NCBI RefSeq assembly: GCF_004364935.1
Contig: NZ_SOBT01000009.1
Span: 395,994 to 459,993 of the forward strand
Length of the DNA: 64,000 bases
DNA from: Panacagrimonas perspica
Lineage (GTDB): Bacteria; Pseudomonadota; Gammaproteobacteria; Nevskiales; Nevskiaceae
Reading direction: 5' to 3'
The position numbers and the translations under genes were made by a program. Each line of letters begins with the position of its first letter. Positions within the stretch are counted from its first letter, which is position 1. The notes beneath the pieces were generated by a model. The model saw only the letters and a program-made list of their open reading frames with translations, did not search any database and was not told the origin of the DNA. Shown here piece after piece: positions 1 through 9,546 of the stretch.

Positions 1-873
1 GTTCCAGCTCAGCGGCAGTCCGGATTGCGTCTGGAATTCGCGAACGATCCAGCCCACGTCGCGGGCGTCTTCGGCGAATGGACCGAAGTTCCAGGCCTGG
101 GCTTTCGACGGGCCGTGCTCCCAGAGCGCCTTGGCCAGCGTCAGGTAGCCGCAGACCGGTTCGAGCACGTGCTGCCAGGGTCGCGTTGCCCGGGGGTTGC
201 GCAGAGAAAGCGTGACACCGCGATCCACGGCCCGCAGCGCGTCCGGGATGAGCCGGTCATCCGCCCAGTCACCACCACCGATCACGTTGCCGGCGCGAGC
301 AGTGGCGAGCCCCACGCCATGTTCCGCGTGGCGCGAAACCGGAAAGTACGAATCCCGAAACGACTGCGCCACGAGTTCCGCGCAGGCCTTGCTGCTGCTG
401 TAGGGGTCGTGCCCGCCCAGCCGATCGTCCTCGCGAAAGGCCTGCGGGCGATCGTTGTTCTCGTAGCACTTGTCGGTGGTGACCACGACGATCGCGCGCA
501 ATCCCGGCGCGGCGCGCAAGGCATCCAGCACCTGGACCGTGCCCAGCACGTTGGTCGAGTAGGTCTCCACCGGCTCGGCGTAGGAACGACGGACCAGCGG
601 CTGCGCCGCGAGATGGAACACGATCTCGGGCCGGGCCTGCGCGACAGCGTCGCGGAGCGCGGCAGCGTCCCGGATGTCGCCGGGTATCGAGTGCATCGAG
701 GCGCCCACGTTCGCCACCGTGAACAGGTTGGGTTCCGTCGGCGGTGCGGGCAGCGAAAAACCCGTCACCCGGCTTCCCAGCTCCTGCAGCCAGAGGCTCA
801 GCCAGCCGCCCTTGAATCCCGTGTGACCGGTGACGAGGACGCGCTTGCCGCTCCAGAACGGATCCTCGCTCAC
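1..873 (-). CDS. rfbG: CDP-glucose 4,6-dehydratase (partial, C-terminus off window)
   Basis: Converts CDP-D-glucose to CDP-4-keto-6-deoxyglucose, the entry point to CDP-linked deoxysugars of O-antigen. The frame begins with GTG at 873 (VSEDPFWSGKRV), six bases after the rfbF stop, and stays open for 291 codons to the window edge. Seen directly: a Rossmann motif VTGHTGFKGGW near residues 14-24, the family signature LAAQPLVRRSY, and the SDR catalytic segment DPYSSSKACAE (YxxxK). It is the third gene of a minus-strand arm and is probably translationally coupled to rfbF. The C-terminal part and any later gene, such as a sugar epimerase, lie beyond base 1. Family identification is firm; only the length is unknown. 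Confidence 0.93.
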   Translation of the reverse strand, partial: MSEDPFWSGKRVLVTGHTGFKGGWLSLWLQELGSRVTGFSLPAPPTEPNLFTVANVGASMHSIPGDIRDAAALRDAVAQARPEIVFHLAAQPLVRRSYAEPVETYSTNVLGTVQVLDALRAAPGLRAIVVVTTDKCYENNDRPQAFREDDRLGGHDPYSSSKACAELVAQSFRDSYFPVSRHAEHGVGLATARAGNVIGGGDWADDRLIPDALRAVDRGVTLSLRNPRATRPWQHVLEPVCGYLTLAKALWEHGPSKAQAWNFGPFAEDARDVGWIVREFQTQSGLPLSWN

Positions 874-879
874 GTCGCG

Positions 880-1650
880 TCAGGTCCAGATCTGCCAGGG
901 CGCCTTGCCGGTGGCCCACAGCGCTTCGAGCTGGTTCTTGTCGCGCAGCGTGTCCATCGGCTGCCAGAAGCCGGCGTGCAGGAAGGCCGAAAGCTGATTC
1001 TCGTGGGCGAGCTGTTCCATCGGCTCCTTCTCCCACAGCACGTCGTCGGCCGCAATGTAGTCGAGCACCTTCGGCGAGAGAACGAAGAAACCGCCGTTGA
1101 TCCAGGCATTGTCGCCCTGCGGCTTTTCCTGGAACGACGACACGCTGCCGTCCTCGATGCGCAGCGCGCCGAATCGTCCGGGCGGCTGCGTGGCGGTGAG
1201 CGTGGCCAGCTTTCCGCGCTCGCGATGGAAGCGCAGCAGGGCCGTGATGTCGACGTCTCCGACGCCGTCACCGTAGGTCATGCAGAAGTCCTCATCGCCG
1301 AGGAAGCGGCGCACGCGCCGCATGCGGCCGCCGGTCTGCGTTTCCTCCCCCGTATCGACCAGCGTCACCCGCCACGGCTCGGCGTTGCGCTGGTGCACTT
1401 CCATGCGGTTCTGCGCCAGGTCGAAAGTGACGTCCGAGGTATGCAGGAAGTAGTTGGAGAAGTACTCCTTGATCATGTAGCCCTTGTAGCCCAGGCACAC
1501 CACGAAGTCGTGAAGGCCGTGCTGCGAGTAGAGCTTCATGATGTGCCACAGGATCGGCTTGCCGCCGATCTCGATCATCGGCTTGGGACGGGCGACCGAC
1601 TCCTCCGAGATACGAGAGCCTTTGCCCCCGGCCAGGATCACCACTTTCAT
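880..1650 (-). CDS. rfbF: glucose-1-phosphate cytidylyltransferase
   Basis: Makes CDP-D-glucose from glucose-1-phosphate and CTP, supplying the substrate of the adjacent rfbG product. The protein is 256 residues, the usual size for RfbF. The N-terminus carries the nucleotidyltransferase signature [17 protein letters not shown] followed by [12 protein letters not shown], and later GDGVGDVD with the metal-binding aspartate. I chose the ATG at 1650 over an upstream in-frame codon because homology starts at MKVVILAGG. This ATG also overlaps the stop of the upstream membrane-protein gene (ATGA, 1647-1650), which implies translational coupling. Confidence 0.95.
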   Translation of the reverse strand: MKVVILAGGKGSRISEESVARPKPMIEIGGKPILWHIMKLYSQHGLHDFVVCLGYKGYMIKEYFSNYFLHTSDVTFDLAQNRMEVHQRNAEPWRVTLVDTGEETQTGGRMRRVRRFLGDEDFCMTYGDGVGDVDITALLRFHRERGKLATLTATQPPGRFGALRIEDGSVSSFQEKPQGDNAWINGGFFVLSPKVLDYIAADDVLWEKEPMEQLAHENQLSAFLHAGFWQPMDTLRDKNQLEALWATGKAPWQIWT

Positions 1651-3941
1651 GCCGTCTTCTCCTCGGCGGAATTCGCGCGCGGACCTGCGAACTTCAGAAG
1701 CCCCTTCCACAGCCGCAGCGAAATCATCGCAAACAGCAGCCAGAAGGTCGCCTGCGAAAGAACCGAAAAGAAGTGGCCCAACGCAGGCCGTTTCCAGTCG
1801 TAGGGTCTGCGCGCCAGGAAGCGTTCGGCCTGCGCTTTCTGCTGGATATCCTGCATGCGAAATCCGTCACCGGGAACGCAGGCGTTTTCCTGCGGATGGA
1901 CCAGGCAGGCCGGGTTGAACAACAGGCTCTGCCCCGACGCATCCGTCGAGAGGGCTTCGCCGTCCCGGATGCGTTCGATTTGAGGAAACGCCTCCAGGCG
2001 ATAGCCGTAGAGGGGGTTGTAGCAGAGGCCCTGGGAGATACCCAACATCATCGTGTCGTTCCGGGACCCGTAGCCCAACGCCCGCCGATCGCCGCCGACG
2101 TGGGTGATGGCAATCGGCGGTTGGCCTTCCAGCGTGGCCGCATAGGCCTCCATCACCGGACGCGGGTCATAGGTCTGCAAGGCGGGGTCGAAGTAGTACT
2201 GCAACGGCTCCTTGGCGGGTCCGAACCAGATCAGGACGAACGCCGCTGCGGCAATGAGATTCGCCTGCGCGGGTCGCTGCAGGATCAGCGCCTGCAAGGG
2301 TGAAGCCAGAAGCCATTGCACCAGCGGCAGATACAAGATGATCCAGCGCATCGGCCAGGTTGCGCTGTTGAGGATGGGGATTTCCTTGATCAGTCCTCGA
2401 ACCGGTCCGCTGTCCCAAAGAAGCAGGACCGGCAGCGCGAGAAGAAGCACCAGCCCCAACATTGAGAGGAGCCGCGCCAGGTCCATCGGCGCCGAAGGGC
2501 TCCCCTTTTTTTCGGCAGGCACCGTGCGATTACGCAGGAGCCAGATCCAGACACCCGCGACGACGCCGACGAACAGGGCCCCCAGGCCGAAGCCCAGGGC
2601 CCACTCGTGAGGGAGCGCCGTATAGCGCACTCCGGTCAGGGCCTTGGCAGAGAACCGATAGACCCATTCCGACGGGGCAAACAGGGACAAGGCGATGCTG
2701 GTCAACACGTCCCGCAGCGATGCGAAGCCCGGCAGTTCGTAGAAGTCGCGAGGGAACTGACGCATCAGGCTCAGCGACTCGTAAATCTTCGAGCTGTTGA
2801 GGACCAGCGCCGCCACACCTCCCGACACGAGGCGACCGGCAATCGTCCAGAAATGGGCGCGGGCCCGGAGAACCAGCACGCAACACAGCAGCAACGCAGC
2901 CAGGACGCCCGGAACCAGCATGCCGCCGAAGCCGAATTGCAGCCAGGCCGTCAGGAACACGGTGACGCCGATCGCAGGCCATACCTGGGCGCTCAGCTTG
3001 CGGGACGCGGGCCAGCAAAGCGCCAGCACGAGCCACGGCCACAGCGGCCACGGCTGATAGCCCGCCTCTCCCACTGCCGATCTCAGGGGCAGGAAGTTGT
3101 TGACGATTCCGATCACCGCGAAAAGAGCGGCTCCCAGAATCGTCCACCCGAAGACTCGACGCGCCAGCACGTAGCTGCCGACGAATCCGACGCCTGCGAT
3201 GAGCAGCGCATCCAGGTGAGTCGCCAGAAACGGATTCACCCCGTAGGTGAGCCACTGGAGCGGAGAATAGAAGGCGGCTTGCGGATCGGCGTAGAGAGCC
3301 GAGCCTGCGCACCAGGCTGGCGTGAACCATGGCGGATTGAAGAGGCCCCCGATCACGCCGTTGCTCATGAGCCAGTACTTGCCTTCGAGCAGGCCGATAC
3401 CGGTCAGCGAGAAGTCATGCCCGATGGAGGTGGAGCCGGAGTAGAAGCGTCCCCAGATCAGCTCGAACAGAACGAGCGATAGCCCCAGAGTGATAAGCAG
3501 CACCTTGAGCCCGGGCGCCGAGCGACGCAGGGAAGTCTCGGCAACAACCGGGACTGCTCCCGCCGAGAAGACCGTCGCGGGCTTGTGCAGCACAACCTCA
3601 CAAAGAGCGACGAGTCCTACCGCCAAGGCCTGGGCCCATCGCAAATCCATTCCCTGCGCGCTGAGCGCGTTGACCATCAGCGCAGCGACGCCGAGCGGAA
3701 TCAGGCGATCCAGCTGGAACTTCGCGAATTGGCGAAGACCTGAATCAGGCGCTGTCTGCCGGCAGAAGCGACGCTGAACGACGAAGGCCAGCGTCGTGGC
3801 CAAGAGATAGGAAAGTGCGCAGAGCGCCCAGAGGTTGACGCTCGGCGGCAGGATCTGGAGCAAGCCCGTGAAGGCCAGCCACGCGGTCAGCGCAATCGAC
3901 GCGGTCCATACGATGAAACGCGGCTTTTCGTCGTCAAGCAT
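1647..3941 (-). CDS. polytopic membrane protein, putative GT-C-type glycosyltransferase
   Basis: A 764-residue protein with many hydrophobic helices and a soluble C-terminal segment of roughly 120 residues before a last helix. I cannot name it. Residues about 30-130 look like part of a GtrA-type four-helix domain (conserved-looking QRRF.., [12 protein letters not shown]). The following part has features of GT-C or YfhO-like enzymes: an extracytoplasmic acidic patch GHDFSL after a helix, then [19 protein letters not shown], typical of loops that hold lipid-linked sugar donors. It lies between rfbF (4-base overlap) and the C-methyltransferase gene (19 bases upstream). That position suggests sugar transfer on the periplasmic side. 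Function is inference. Confidence 0.6.
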   Translation of the reverse strand: MLDDEKPRFIVWTASIALTAWLAFTGLLQILPPSVNLWALCALSYLLATTLAFVVQRRFCRQTAPDSGLRQFAKFQLDRLIPLGVAALMVNALSAQGMDLRWAQALAVGLVALCEVVLHKPATVFSAGAVPVVAETSLRRSAPGLKVLLITLGLSLVLFELIWGRFYSGSTSIGHDFSLTGIGLLEGKYWLMSNGVIGGLFNPPWFTPAWCAGSALYADPQAAFYSPLQWLTYGVNPFLATHLDALLIAGVGFVGSYVLARRVFGWTILGAALFAVIGIVNNFLPLRSAVGEAGYQPWPLWPWLVLALCWPASRKLSAQVWPAIGVTVFLTAWLQFGFGGMLVPGVLAALLLCCVLVLRARAHFWTIAGRLVSGGVAALVLNSSKIYESLSLMRQFPRDFYELPGFASLRDVLTSIALSLFAPSEWVYRFSAKALTGVRYTALPHEWALGFGLGALFVGVVAGVWIWLLRNRTVPAEKKGSPSAPMDLARLLSMLGLVLLLALPVLLLWDSGPVRGLIKEIPILNSATWPMRWIILYLPLVQWLLASPLQALILQRPAQANLIAAAAFVLIWFGPAKEPLQYYFDPALQTYDPRPVMEAYAATLEGQPPIAITHVGGDRRALGYGSRNDTMMLGISQGLCYNPLYGYRLEAFPQIERIRDGEALSTDASGQSLLFNPACLVHPQENACVPGDGFRMQDIQQKAQAERFLARRPYDWKRPALGHFFSVLSQATFWLLFAMISLRLWKGLLKFAGPRANSAEEKTA

Positions 3942-3960
3942 TCAAGCACTCAGTGTTGAT

Positions 3961-5184
3961 TCAGACCGCGGGATAAGTCAGCACCGGATGCGGGTAGGAC
4001 AGCTGATCGCGAATGTGCCGGGCGATGTCCGCCTGGTGACCGATGCTGGAAACCAGGATGCTTTCCGAACGCCCGGAAACCTCCTCTGGGGCAAGGATGC
4101 GAATCCCGTTGATGGTCTTTCCCCAGTAGCGGGAGTTTCCGTCGACGAACGCCGCGATGGGCACGCGGCCCAGTTCGCTGGTGGCTAGCAGGCGCAGCGT
4201 GAGCGTGCCGCAACCCCAGACGATCAGCGGTTCGGCACGTCGCGCGAGTTCGGCAACGAAGTCGCGGATTGCGCGTTCGCGTCGGTGCGAGGTCTCGATG
4301 TACGCAGTGATCGTCGCCGCGGTTGCGTGTTCGGGAACGATCGGTTCGACCTTCTCAGACGCCTTCAGGACGCTCGCCGCAACGGGCGCCGTGACTTCAT
4401 CGTTGTGCGCGCGATCGCGTTCCAGCAGATCGACGACTTCGAAGCCGTTGCAGCGCGCCAGCGCGGCCAGGGAATTCGCCGACAGGTAATTGATGTGCTC
4501 GACGCTGAACTCCTGGAACGGCGCGTCGACGTTTCGTACCCAGCCTCCCGCGTTCGGTATCTCGATATAGAGGAGGCCGCCGGGCGACAAAGCGGCGCGG
4601 AGCGTGCGCAAGACCGCTGCGATATCCCGAACGTGCTCCAGCACGGCGATCAGGATGATCATGTCGTAGCCCGTTTCCCCGTCCGGAATCAGCCGGGCAT
4701 CGGACAAGTCACCAACGCGAACCTTGACGCGGTAATTCTCCCAGGCCGCAGCAGCACACCCCGGGCTCGGATCCAGGCCGACGACATTGGAATAGCCGCG
4801 GTCTCTCAACATGCCGAGCATCGCGCCCGTGGCGCAGCCGACCTCGAGGACGCGGAGCGATCGCGTAGGCAGATAGCGCTCGATATCCGACACTTCCTGT
4901 TCGAAGCGTCTCAGCGTGGCGCGCGGTAATTCCGCGCTTTTGCCGGTCCCCTCGTATTTCGAGCCATCGCGATAGTAACGATCAAAATCTGCCTGCTCGG
5001 GGATCTTGTCTGCGAAACAAACGCCGCAGACGCCACAGGTCACGACGTCATAGCCGTCCATGATGCTGACGCCTTCGATGCGGGCAAAGTGCTGCTCAAA
5101 CAAGCGGTGCCCACGTGGCCCGCCGCAGCCCGGGCACGCGCGCACGAACATACGAATGCCGCCGAACTCGTCAATCTTGCTCAT
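3961..5184 (-). CDS. sugar C-methyltransferase, SAM-dependent
   Basis: A 407-residue three-part enzyme of the TylC3/NovU type, which C-methylates nucleotide-linked 4-keto-6-deoxysugars. Residues 17-53 hold a zinc-ribbon pattern (CPGC at 17-20, CGVC at 50-53). The class I methyltransferase core has motif I VLEVGCATG at 112-120. From about residue 305 a Rossmann-like C-terminal domain (IVWGCGTLTLRLL, then AFVDGNSRYWG, ILAPEEV) resembles PF08484. I chose ATG 5184 because AGGAG lies seven bases upstream; the longer reading frame lacks this. With rfbF and rfbG next door, the likely substrate is CDP-4-keto-6-deoxyglucose or a derivative. The substrate assignment is inference. Confidence 0.85.
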   Translation of the reverse strand: MSKIDEFGGIRMFVRACPGCGGPRGHRLFEQHFARIEGVSIMDGYDVVTCGVCGVCFADKIPEQADFDRYYRDGSKYEGTGKSAELPRATLRRFEQEVSDIERYLPTRSLRVLEVGCATGAMLGMLRDRGYSNVVGLDPSPGCAAAAWENYRVKVRVGDLSDARLIPDGETGYDMIILIAVLEHVRDIAAVLRTLRAALSPGGLLYIEIPNAGGWVRNVDAPFQEFSVEHINYLSANSLAALARCNGFEVVDLLERDRAHNDEVTAPVAASVLKASEKVEPIVPEHATAATITAYIETSHRRERAIRDFVAELARRAEPLIVWGCGTLTLRLLATSELGRVPIAAFVDGNSRYWGKTINGIRILAPEEVSGRSESILVSSIGHQADIARHIRDQLSYPHPVLTYPAV

Positions 5185-5287
5185 CGCTCTCCTGCGCGAA
5201 ACTGCCTGCGGCAGTCGGACCACAGCGTGATGACCACAACAAAGAATTCCTGCAAAGCAAGTCGGTCAAGAGTTGTCTTGTCGCTGC

Positions 5288-6310
5288 TCATGGGCCGTCC
5301 GCAAGCGCGTCTGGTCCTTTGGTCAAGGCGCTCGGCGTACGTAACGGTCCGATCGCCGGATCCGCGCTCGCCTGCTCGGGGAAATTGACGCGGTACAACT
5401 CGACCACGTGGGGATGGTCCTGCGCCCTCTGATGCAGGGATGCCACGTACTCCCCGATCAGTCCGGCGATGAGGATCTGCACCGAGCCGAACAGGAAGAT
5501 ACCAATCAGGAGCGGCGCCTGGCCCAGCGGGAAAGAACTCCAGAACGCAAGTTTTGCCAACAGATAGATACCGGCAACCATGAAACCGAAGACCGACATG
5601 GCGGCGCCCAGGAGTGTCGCGAATCGGATCGGCGCGCGCGAGGAACTGATCAGGCCGAGTAGCGCGACCTCGAAAAGCGACAGGACCGTGTGCTTGGAGA
5701 ATCCAAAACGGCGTCGCTCCTTCTGAAACGAGACGCGGGCCATCGGTAGCCCAATTTCCGACACCAATCCGCGCACATAGGGATAGGGTCCCCCGACGCG
5801 GCGCATCAGTTCAATCACGCGACGGTCATACAAGCCAAATCCCGTAAACCCCGGTACCGCACCTGACTCCGACACCATCTCCAGGATGAGGTAATAGAGC
5901 TGGCGGCACCGCCGCATGAGCCATCCGTCGGGCGCCCGATCGTAGACCGCGGCCACTACCGCACTCCCCTTTTCCCACTCGCGCAGCAGTTGCGGGATCA
6001 GCTCCGGAGGATCCTCGAGGTCACTGGCGAGGCAGATGGCAGCATCGCCGCGGGCCTGCATCAGCGCGTGGTAGGGCGACCGGACCGGGCCGAAGTTGCG
6101 CGCGTTCACGATCAGCTTCACTCGCGGATCTCGGGCGCACAGCACCATGATCTTTGCAGCGGTGCTGTCAGTAGAACCGTTGTCGATCAGGATCAGCTCG
6201 AAGTCGTACCCAGCTTCGCTAGCCATGACCGCGCCCACTCGCTCGTAGAGCAGTTCGACGTTTTGTTCTTCGTTGAAGCAGCCGGAGACGATACTGACCA
6301 GTCGCGTCAT
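5288..6310 (-). CDS. GT2 glycosyltransferase, GtrB/DPM-like polyprenyl-phosphate type
   Basis: 340 residues. The N-terminal GT-A domain begins SIVSGCFNEEQNVELL and includes ILIDNGSTDSTA and DLEDPPELIP (DXD-like metal site). Two C-terminal membrane helices (about 230-290) end in IAGLIGEYVASLHQRAQ. This is the architecture of enzymes such as GtrB and ArnC, which load a sugar on undecaprenyl phosphate at the cytoplasmic face. ATG 6310 begins the homology; a GTG nine bases upstream (6319) is also possible and has a more distant GGAG. A GtrA-type protein encoded at the end of the opposite operon could flip the product. Confidence 0.85.
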   Translation of the reverse strand: MTRLVSIVSGCFNEEQNVELLYERVGAVMASEAGYDFELILIDNGSTDSTAAKIMVLCARDPRVKLIVNARNFGPVRSPYHALMQARGDAAICLASDLEDPPELIPQLLREWEKGSAVVAAVYDRAPDGWLMRRCRQLYYLILEMVSESGAVPGFTGFGLYDRRVIELMRRVGGPYPYVRGLVSEIGLPMARVSFQKERRRFGFSKHTVLSLFEVALLGLISSSRAPIRFATLLGAAMSVFGFMVAGIYLLAKLAFWSSFPLGQAPLLIGIFLFGSVQILIAGLIGEYVASLHQRAQDHPHVVELYRVNFPEQASADPAIGPLRTPSALTKGPDALADGP

Positions 6311-6536
6311 TGGCTCCACCCGGCTTCGATTCTCCCGGAGCGGGGGGGAGGCTTACCGCAGGTGGATTTTTGGATGGGTCGCATTCGGCGAGGTTCACGC
6401 GGGTTCTGGCAGTTCGGGCGCGACCAACCCGAATGGTCCATCGCCGAGGCCATGATACGGTCAAGACGCGCAGCGGCTATACCGCTACGCTCGTCACCGC
6501 GGCAGGTATTCCCGGACCCAACTTGGCGAGCATTTC

Positions 6537-7727
6537 TTGAAAACCGACGACTGCGGACTTCGACTCGAACGCCTCCTGTCGGAGAGCATGGACGCCGTTC
6601 TGGAACGCGAACGGGACAGCCTGGAGCGTGAAATCGGAGGTCTCGACAGGCCCTTCGTCCTGTTCGGCGCCGGAAATCTGGGGCGCAAGGTACTGAAGAC
6701 GCTGCGCCGCATTGGGAAAGAGCCGGCGGCTTTTATGGACAACAATCCGGCTCTGTGGGGTACAGAACTGCTCGGCGTTCCGATCCTCCAACCTTCAGAG
6801 GCGGCGAAGAGATTCGATCCGTCCCAGGTGGGTGTGATCACGACGATCTGGTGCGGTGAGGCCACCGACAAGATGTCCGACCGGATCGGGCCACTGCGCA
6901 CCCTCGGCTTTTCCCACATCGCGTTGTTCGGGCACCTGGCTTGGAAATTCCCGGAAGCATTCCTGCCTCATTACAGTCTGGACCGCCCCTCAAAAGTCAT
7001 CCTGGACGCGCCCCAGATTCGCGCGGCGTTCGCCTGCCTAGACGACGACGAGTCACGGCGATTGTTCGTGGATCACGTCGAGTGGCGCCTGTTCCTGGAC
7101 TACGACCTTCTGCCGCGACCGTCGAAGGAGGAAATCTATTTCGGCCCGAAATTCTTCGGCCTGTCGGAATCCGAGGTGCTTTACGACATAGGCGCCTATA
7201 CCGGTGACTCGGTGGAGTGCTTCCTTCGCAGCGCCCGTGGAGAGCGTTTCTCGCAAGTCCATTCTTTCGAACCTTCTCCAGACAATTTTCGACGGCTGGA
7301 GCAGTACGTGGCCTCGCTAGGCGATCGGGAACAACGGATCCAGACGCACCAGCTTGCCCTCGGTGACGGAATCGGCGAGATCCAGGTCGAGACACAGAGC
7401 GGCCCTGCGTCGAGAGTCGGCAGCGGTACGGAAACCGTCGCGATGACGACTATCGACGCCTTCGCGCAGACCGCCGCCCCACCGACGCTGATCAAGATCG
7501 ACATCGAAGGGTTCGAGCCGCAGTGCCTGGCAGGCGCTCACGAGACCATCTCTCGCACGCAGCCGGTCGTCGCAGTCTGCGTCTATCACCTGCAAGCGCA
7601 TCTTTGGGAAATCTTGCTGCAGCTGCACTCGTACTATCCGCAGTATCGCTACCGATTTTGCCCGCACCTGGCCGATGGTTGGGATCTGGTGCTCTATGCC
7701 GTACCCCCTAACCGCCTGCCCGCCTGA
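6537..7727 (+). CDS. FkbM-family methyltransferase with N-terminal Rossmann module
   Basis: 396 residues, first gene of the plus-strand operon. The C-terminal half is a FkbM-type O-methyltransferase: VLYDIGAYTGDSVECF near 212 and KIDIEGFEPQ near 322. The N-terminal third has a nucleotide-binding fold, FGAGNLGRKVLKTL at 43-56, then AFMDNNPALWG and ILQPSEA. It closely resembles the C-terminal module of the C-methyltransferase at 3961-5184. The start is a TTG at 6537; the next ATG (6588) would still keep the Rossmann motif, so the first 17 residues are uncertain. It probably methylates a hydroxyl of the glycan. The target is unknown. Confidence 0.8.
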   Translation: MKTDDCGLRLERLLSESMDAVLERERDSLEREIGGLDRPFVLFGAGNLGRKVLKTLRRIGKEPAAFMDNNPALWGTELLGVPILQPSEAAKRFDPSQVGVITTIWCGEATDKMSDRIGPLRTLGFSHIALFGHLAWKFPEAFLPHYSLDRPSKVILDAPQIRAAFACLDDDESRRLFVDHVEWRLFLDYDLLPRPSKEEIYFGPKFFGLSESEVLYDIGAYTGDSVECFLRSARGERFSQVHSFEPSPDNFRRLEQYVASLGDREQRIQTHQLALGDGIGEIQVETQSGPASRVGSGTETVAMTTIDAFAQTAAPPTLIKIDIEGFEPQCLAGAHETISRTQPVVAVCVYHLQAHLWEILLQLHSYYPQYRYRFCPHLADGWDLVLYAVPPNRLPA

Positions 7728-7749
7728 CCTTCTCTCACCTCGAATCGCC

Positions 7750-9546
7750 ATGCGCGTCGCCGACTACGTATTCGCATTCATCGCCCGCCAAGAGATCGGG
7801 CATGTGTTCTTCCTGCCTGGAGGAGGAGCCATGCATTTGAACAATGGACTGCTCCGGCAGCAGTCTCTCACCGCCGTCAGCATGCTCCATGAGCAAGGTG
7901 CAGCGATCGCGGCGGAAGGTTACGCCCGCACGTCCGGAAAGTTCGGCGTGTGTCTTGTCACTTCGGGCCCCGGCGCGACGAACGCGATGACGGGACTCGC
8001 GGGCGCCTGGTTCGAGTCCACACCGGTCGTGATCATCTCCGGGCAGGTCAAACGCGCAGACCTCAAGCGGGACAGTGGCCTTCGGCAGCTAGGAACCCAG
8101 GAACTCGACATCGTCACGGTGGTGAGATCGTTGACGAAGTACGCCGTCTGCCTCACCGAACCTGCGCGTGTCCGCTACGAACTGGAAAAAGCGTTCCACC
8201 TGATGCGGGAGGGGCGACGCGGGCCGGTGTGGATCGACATCCCGCTCGATGTGCAGGCAACGACGATCGATCCGGAGGCACTGGTCGGCTTCGATCCCGC
8301 GGAGACGCAGACGCCGAAAGCGCAGGAGCCGGCAGCTTTCGTGGCAGAGCTGGCGCAATGGATCCGGCAGGCCCGGCGGCCAGTATTGTTGGCGGGCAAC
8401 GGCGTGCATTGCGCCGGCGCCGAGGCCGACCTGCGCGATCTGATCCAGCGTCTTCAGATCCCGACATTGACCACCTGGATCGCTGCGGACCTGTTGGAGT
8501 ATTCGCACCCGCTGTTCTTCGGGCGGCCCGGTACCGTTGCCTCGCGTGGCGCCAACTTCACGGTCCAGAACTCGGATCTGGTGCTGGCCATCGGTAGCCG
8601 CATGGATTTCTCGATCACGGGCTTCGATCGGACCCAGTTCGCCCGCGACGCCCGGATCGTCGTGGTCGACATCGACGCTGCCGAGATCCAGAAGCTGGGC
8701 GACTTGCCCGACCTCGCGTTCGTGTCGGACGCAAAGCGGTTCATCCAGGATCTGTTGGCGGAGTTGGGAACAGAGCCGCAGCCGTCCCGTACCGACTGGA
8801 TCGAGAGATGCAGCGGCTGGAAAGAAAAATACCCGGTCGTACTGCAGGAATATCGCGACCAAACCGACTTCGTGAACACCTACGTGTTCACGGAAACGCT
8901 ATGCGAGGAACTGGCCGAAAACGATCAGATCATTCCTGGTAGCTCCGGTGCCGCCCTCGACACGTTCTGGCTGTCGGTCAAACTCAAGAAAGGCCAGCGG
9001 GCGGTCGCGACCGGCGGCTTGGGGTCCATGGGCTACGGGCTGCCCGCATCGATCGGGGGTTGCCTGGGTAGCGGGCGGCAACGAACCATTTCCGTCGACG
9101 GTGACGGCGGATTCGTCATGAACATCCAGGAACTGGAAGTCGTTCGTCGACTGCAGCTACCCATCAAGTATTTCGTGCTGAACAATAACGGCTATGCCTC
9201 GATTCGGGCATCGCAGGGTGGCTACTTCAAGGAAACAATCGGCTGCGATCCAAGCTCGGGACTGACGCTCCCTGACATCGGCAAGCTCGCTGCAGCGTTT
9301 CAGATTCCTTTTGCTCGTGTCCAGGACCCGTCCGCGCTACGGAGCTCAATTTGCGAGGTGCTTGCCATTGACGGACCCGCGATCTGCGAGGTGATCGTCC
9401 AACCGGAACAGAACATCGGCCCGCGCGTCACCTCCAGAATCAGGAGTGACGGCAGCATGGTGTCGAGTCCGCTGGAAGATCTCTTCCCCTTTCTCGATCG
9501 CGAGGAATTGCGGGCCAACATGCTCATTCCCTTGCTCGAACCATGA
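7750..9546 (+). CDS. thiamine-pyrophosphate enzyme, acetolactate-synthase-like
   Basis: 598 residues with the three-domain layout of acetohydroxyacid synthase. The N-terminal PYR domain has the catalytic glutamate (MLHEQGAAIAAEGYAR, E48) and TSGPGATNAM. The C-terminal PP domain has the TPP/magnesium motif from GDGGF (D452) to LNNNGYASIRASQ. ATG 7750 begins the homology; no clear ribosome site precedes it and it sits 22 bases after the FkbM stop. Such enzymes in O-antigen clusters include YerE, which adds a two-carbon branch to a CDP-sugar. The flanking isomerase and Gfo/Idh genes also recall the inositol trio IolD-IolE-IolG. Amino-acid synthesis is unlikely here because no small regulatory subunit is present. 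The reaction is unknown. Confidence 0.85.
   Translation: MRVADYVFAFIARQEIGHVFFLPGGGAMHLNNGLLRQQSLTAVSMLHEQGAAIAAEGYARTSGKFGVCLVTSGPGATNAMTGLAGAWFESTPVVIISGQVKRADLKRDSGLRQLGTQELDIVTVVRSLTKYAVCLTEPARVRYELEKAFHLMREGRRGPVWIDIPLDVQATTIDPEALVGFDPAETQTPKAQEPAAFVAELAQWIRQARRPVLLAGNGVHCAGAEADLRDLIQRLQIPTLTTWIAADLLEYSHPLFFGRPGTVASRGANFTVQNSDLVLAIGSRMDFSITGFDRTQFARDARIVVVDIDAAEIQKLGDLPDLAFVSDAKRFIQDLLAELGTEPQPSRTDWIERCSGWKEKYPVVLQEYRDQTDFVNTYVFTETLCEELAENDQIIPGSSGAALDTFWLSVKLKKGQRAVATGGLGSMGYGLPASIGGCLGSGRQRTISVDGDGGFVMNIQELEVVRRLQLPIKYFVLNNNGYASIRASQGGYFKETIGCDPSSGLTLPDIGKLAAAFQIPFARVQDPSALRSSICEVLAIDGPAICEVIVQPEQNIGPRVTSRIRSDGSMVSSPLEDLFPFLDREELRANMLIPLLEP

Noticed and set aside
25-1803. 592-codon plus-strand frame over rfbG and rfbF
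   Set aside because: Antisense shadow of two clear enzyme genes; no motif of its own.
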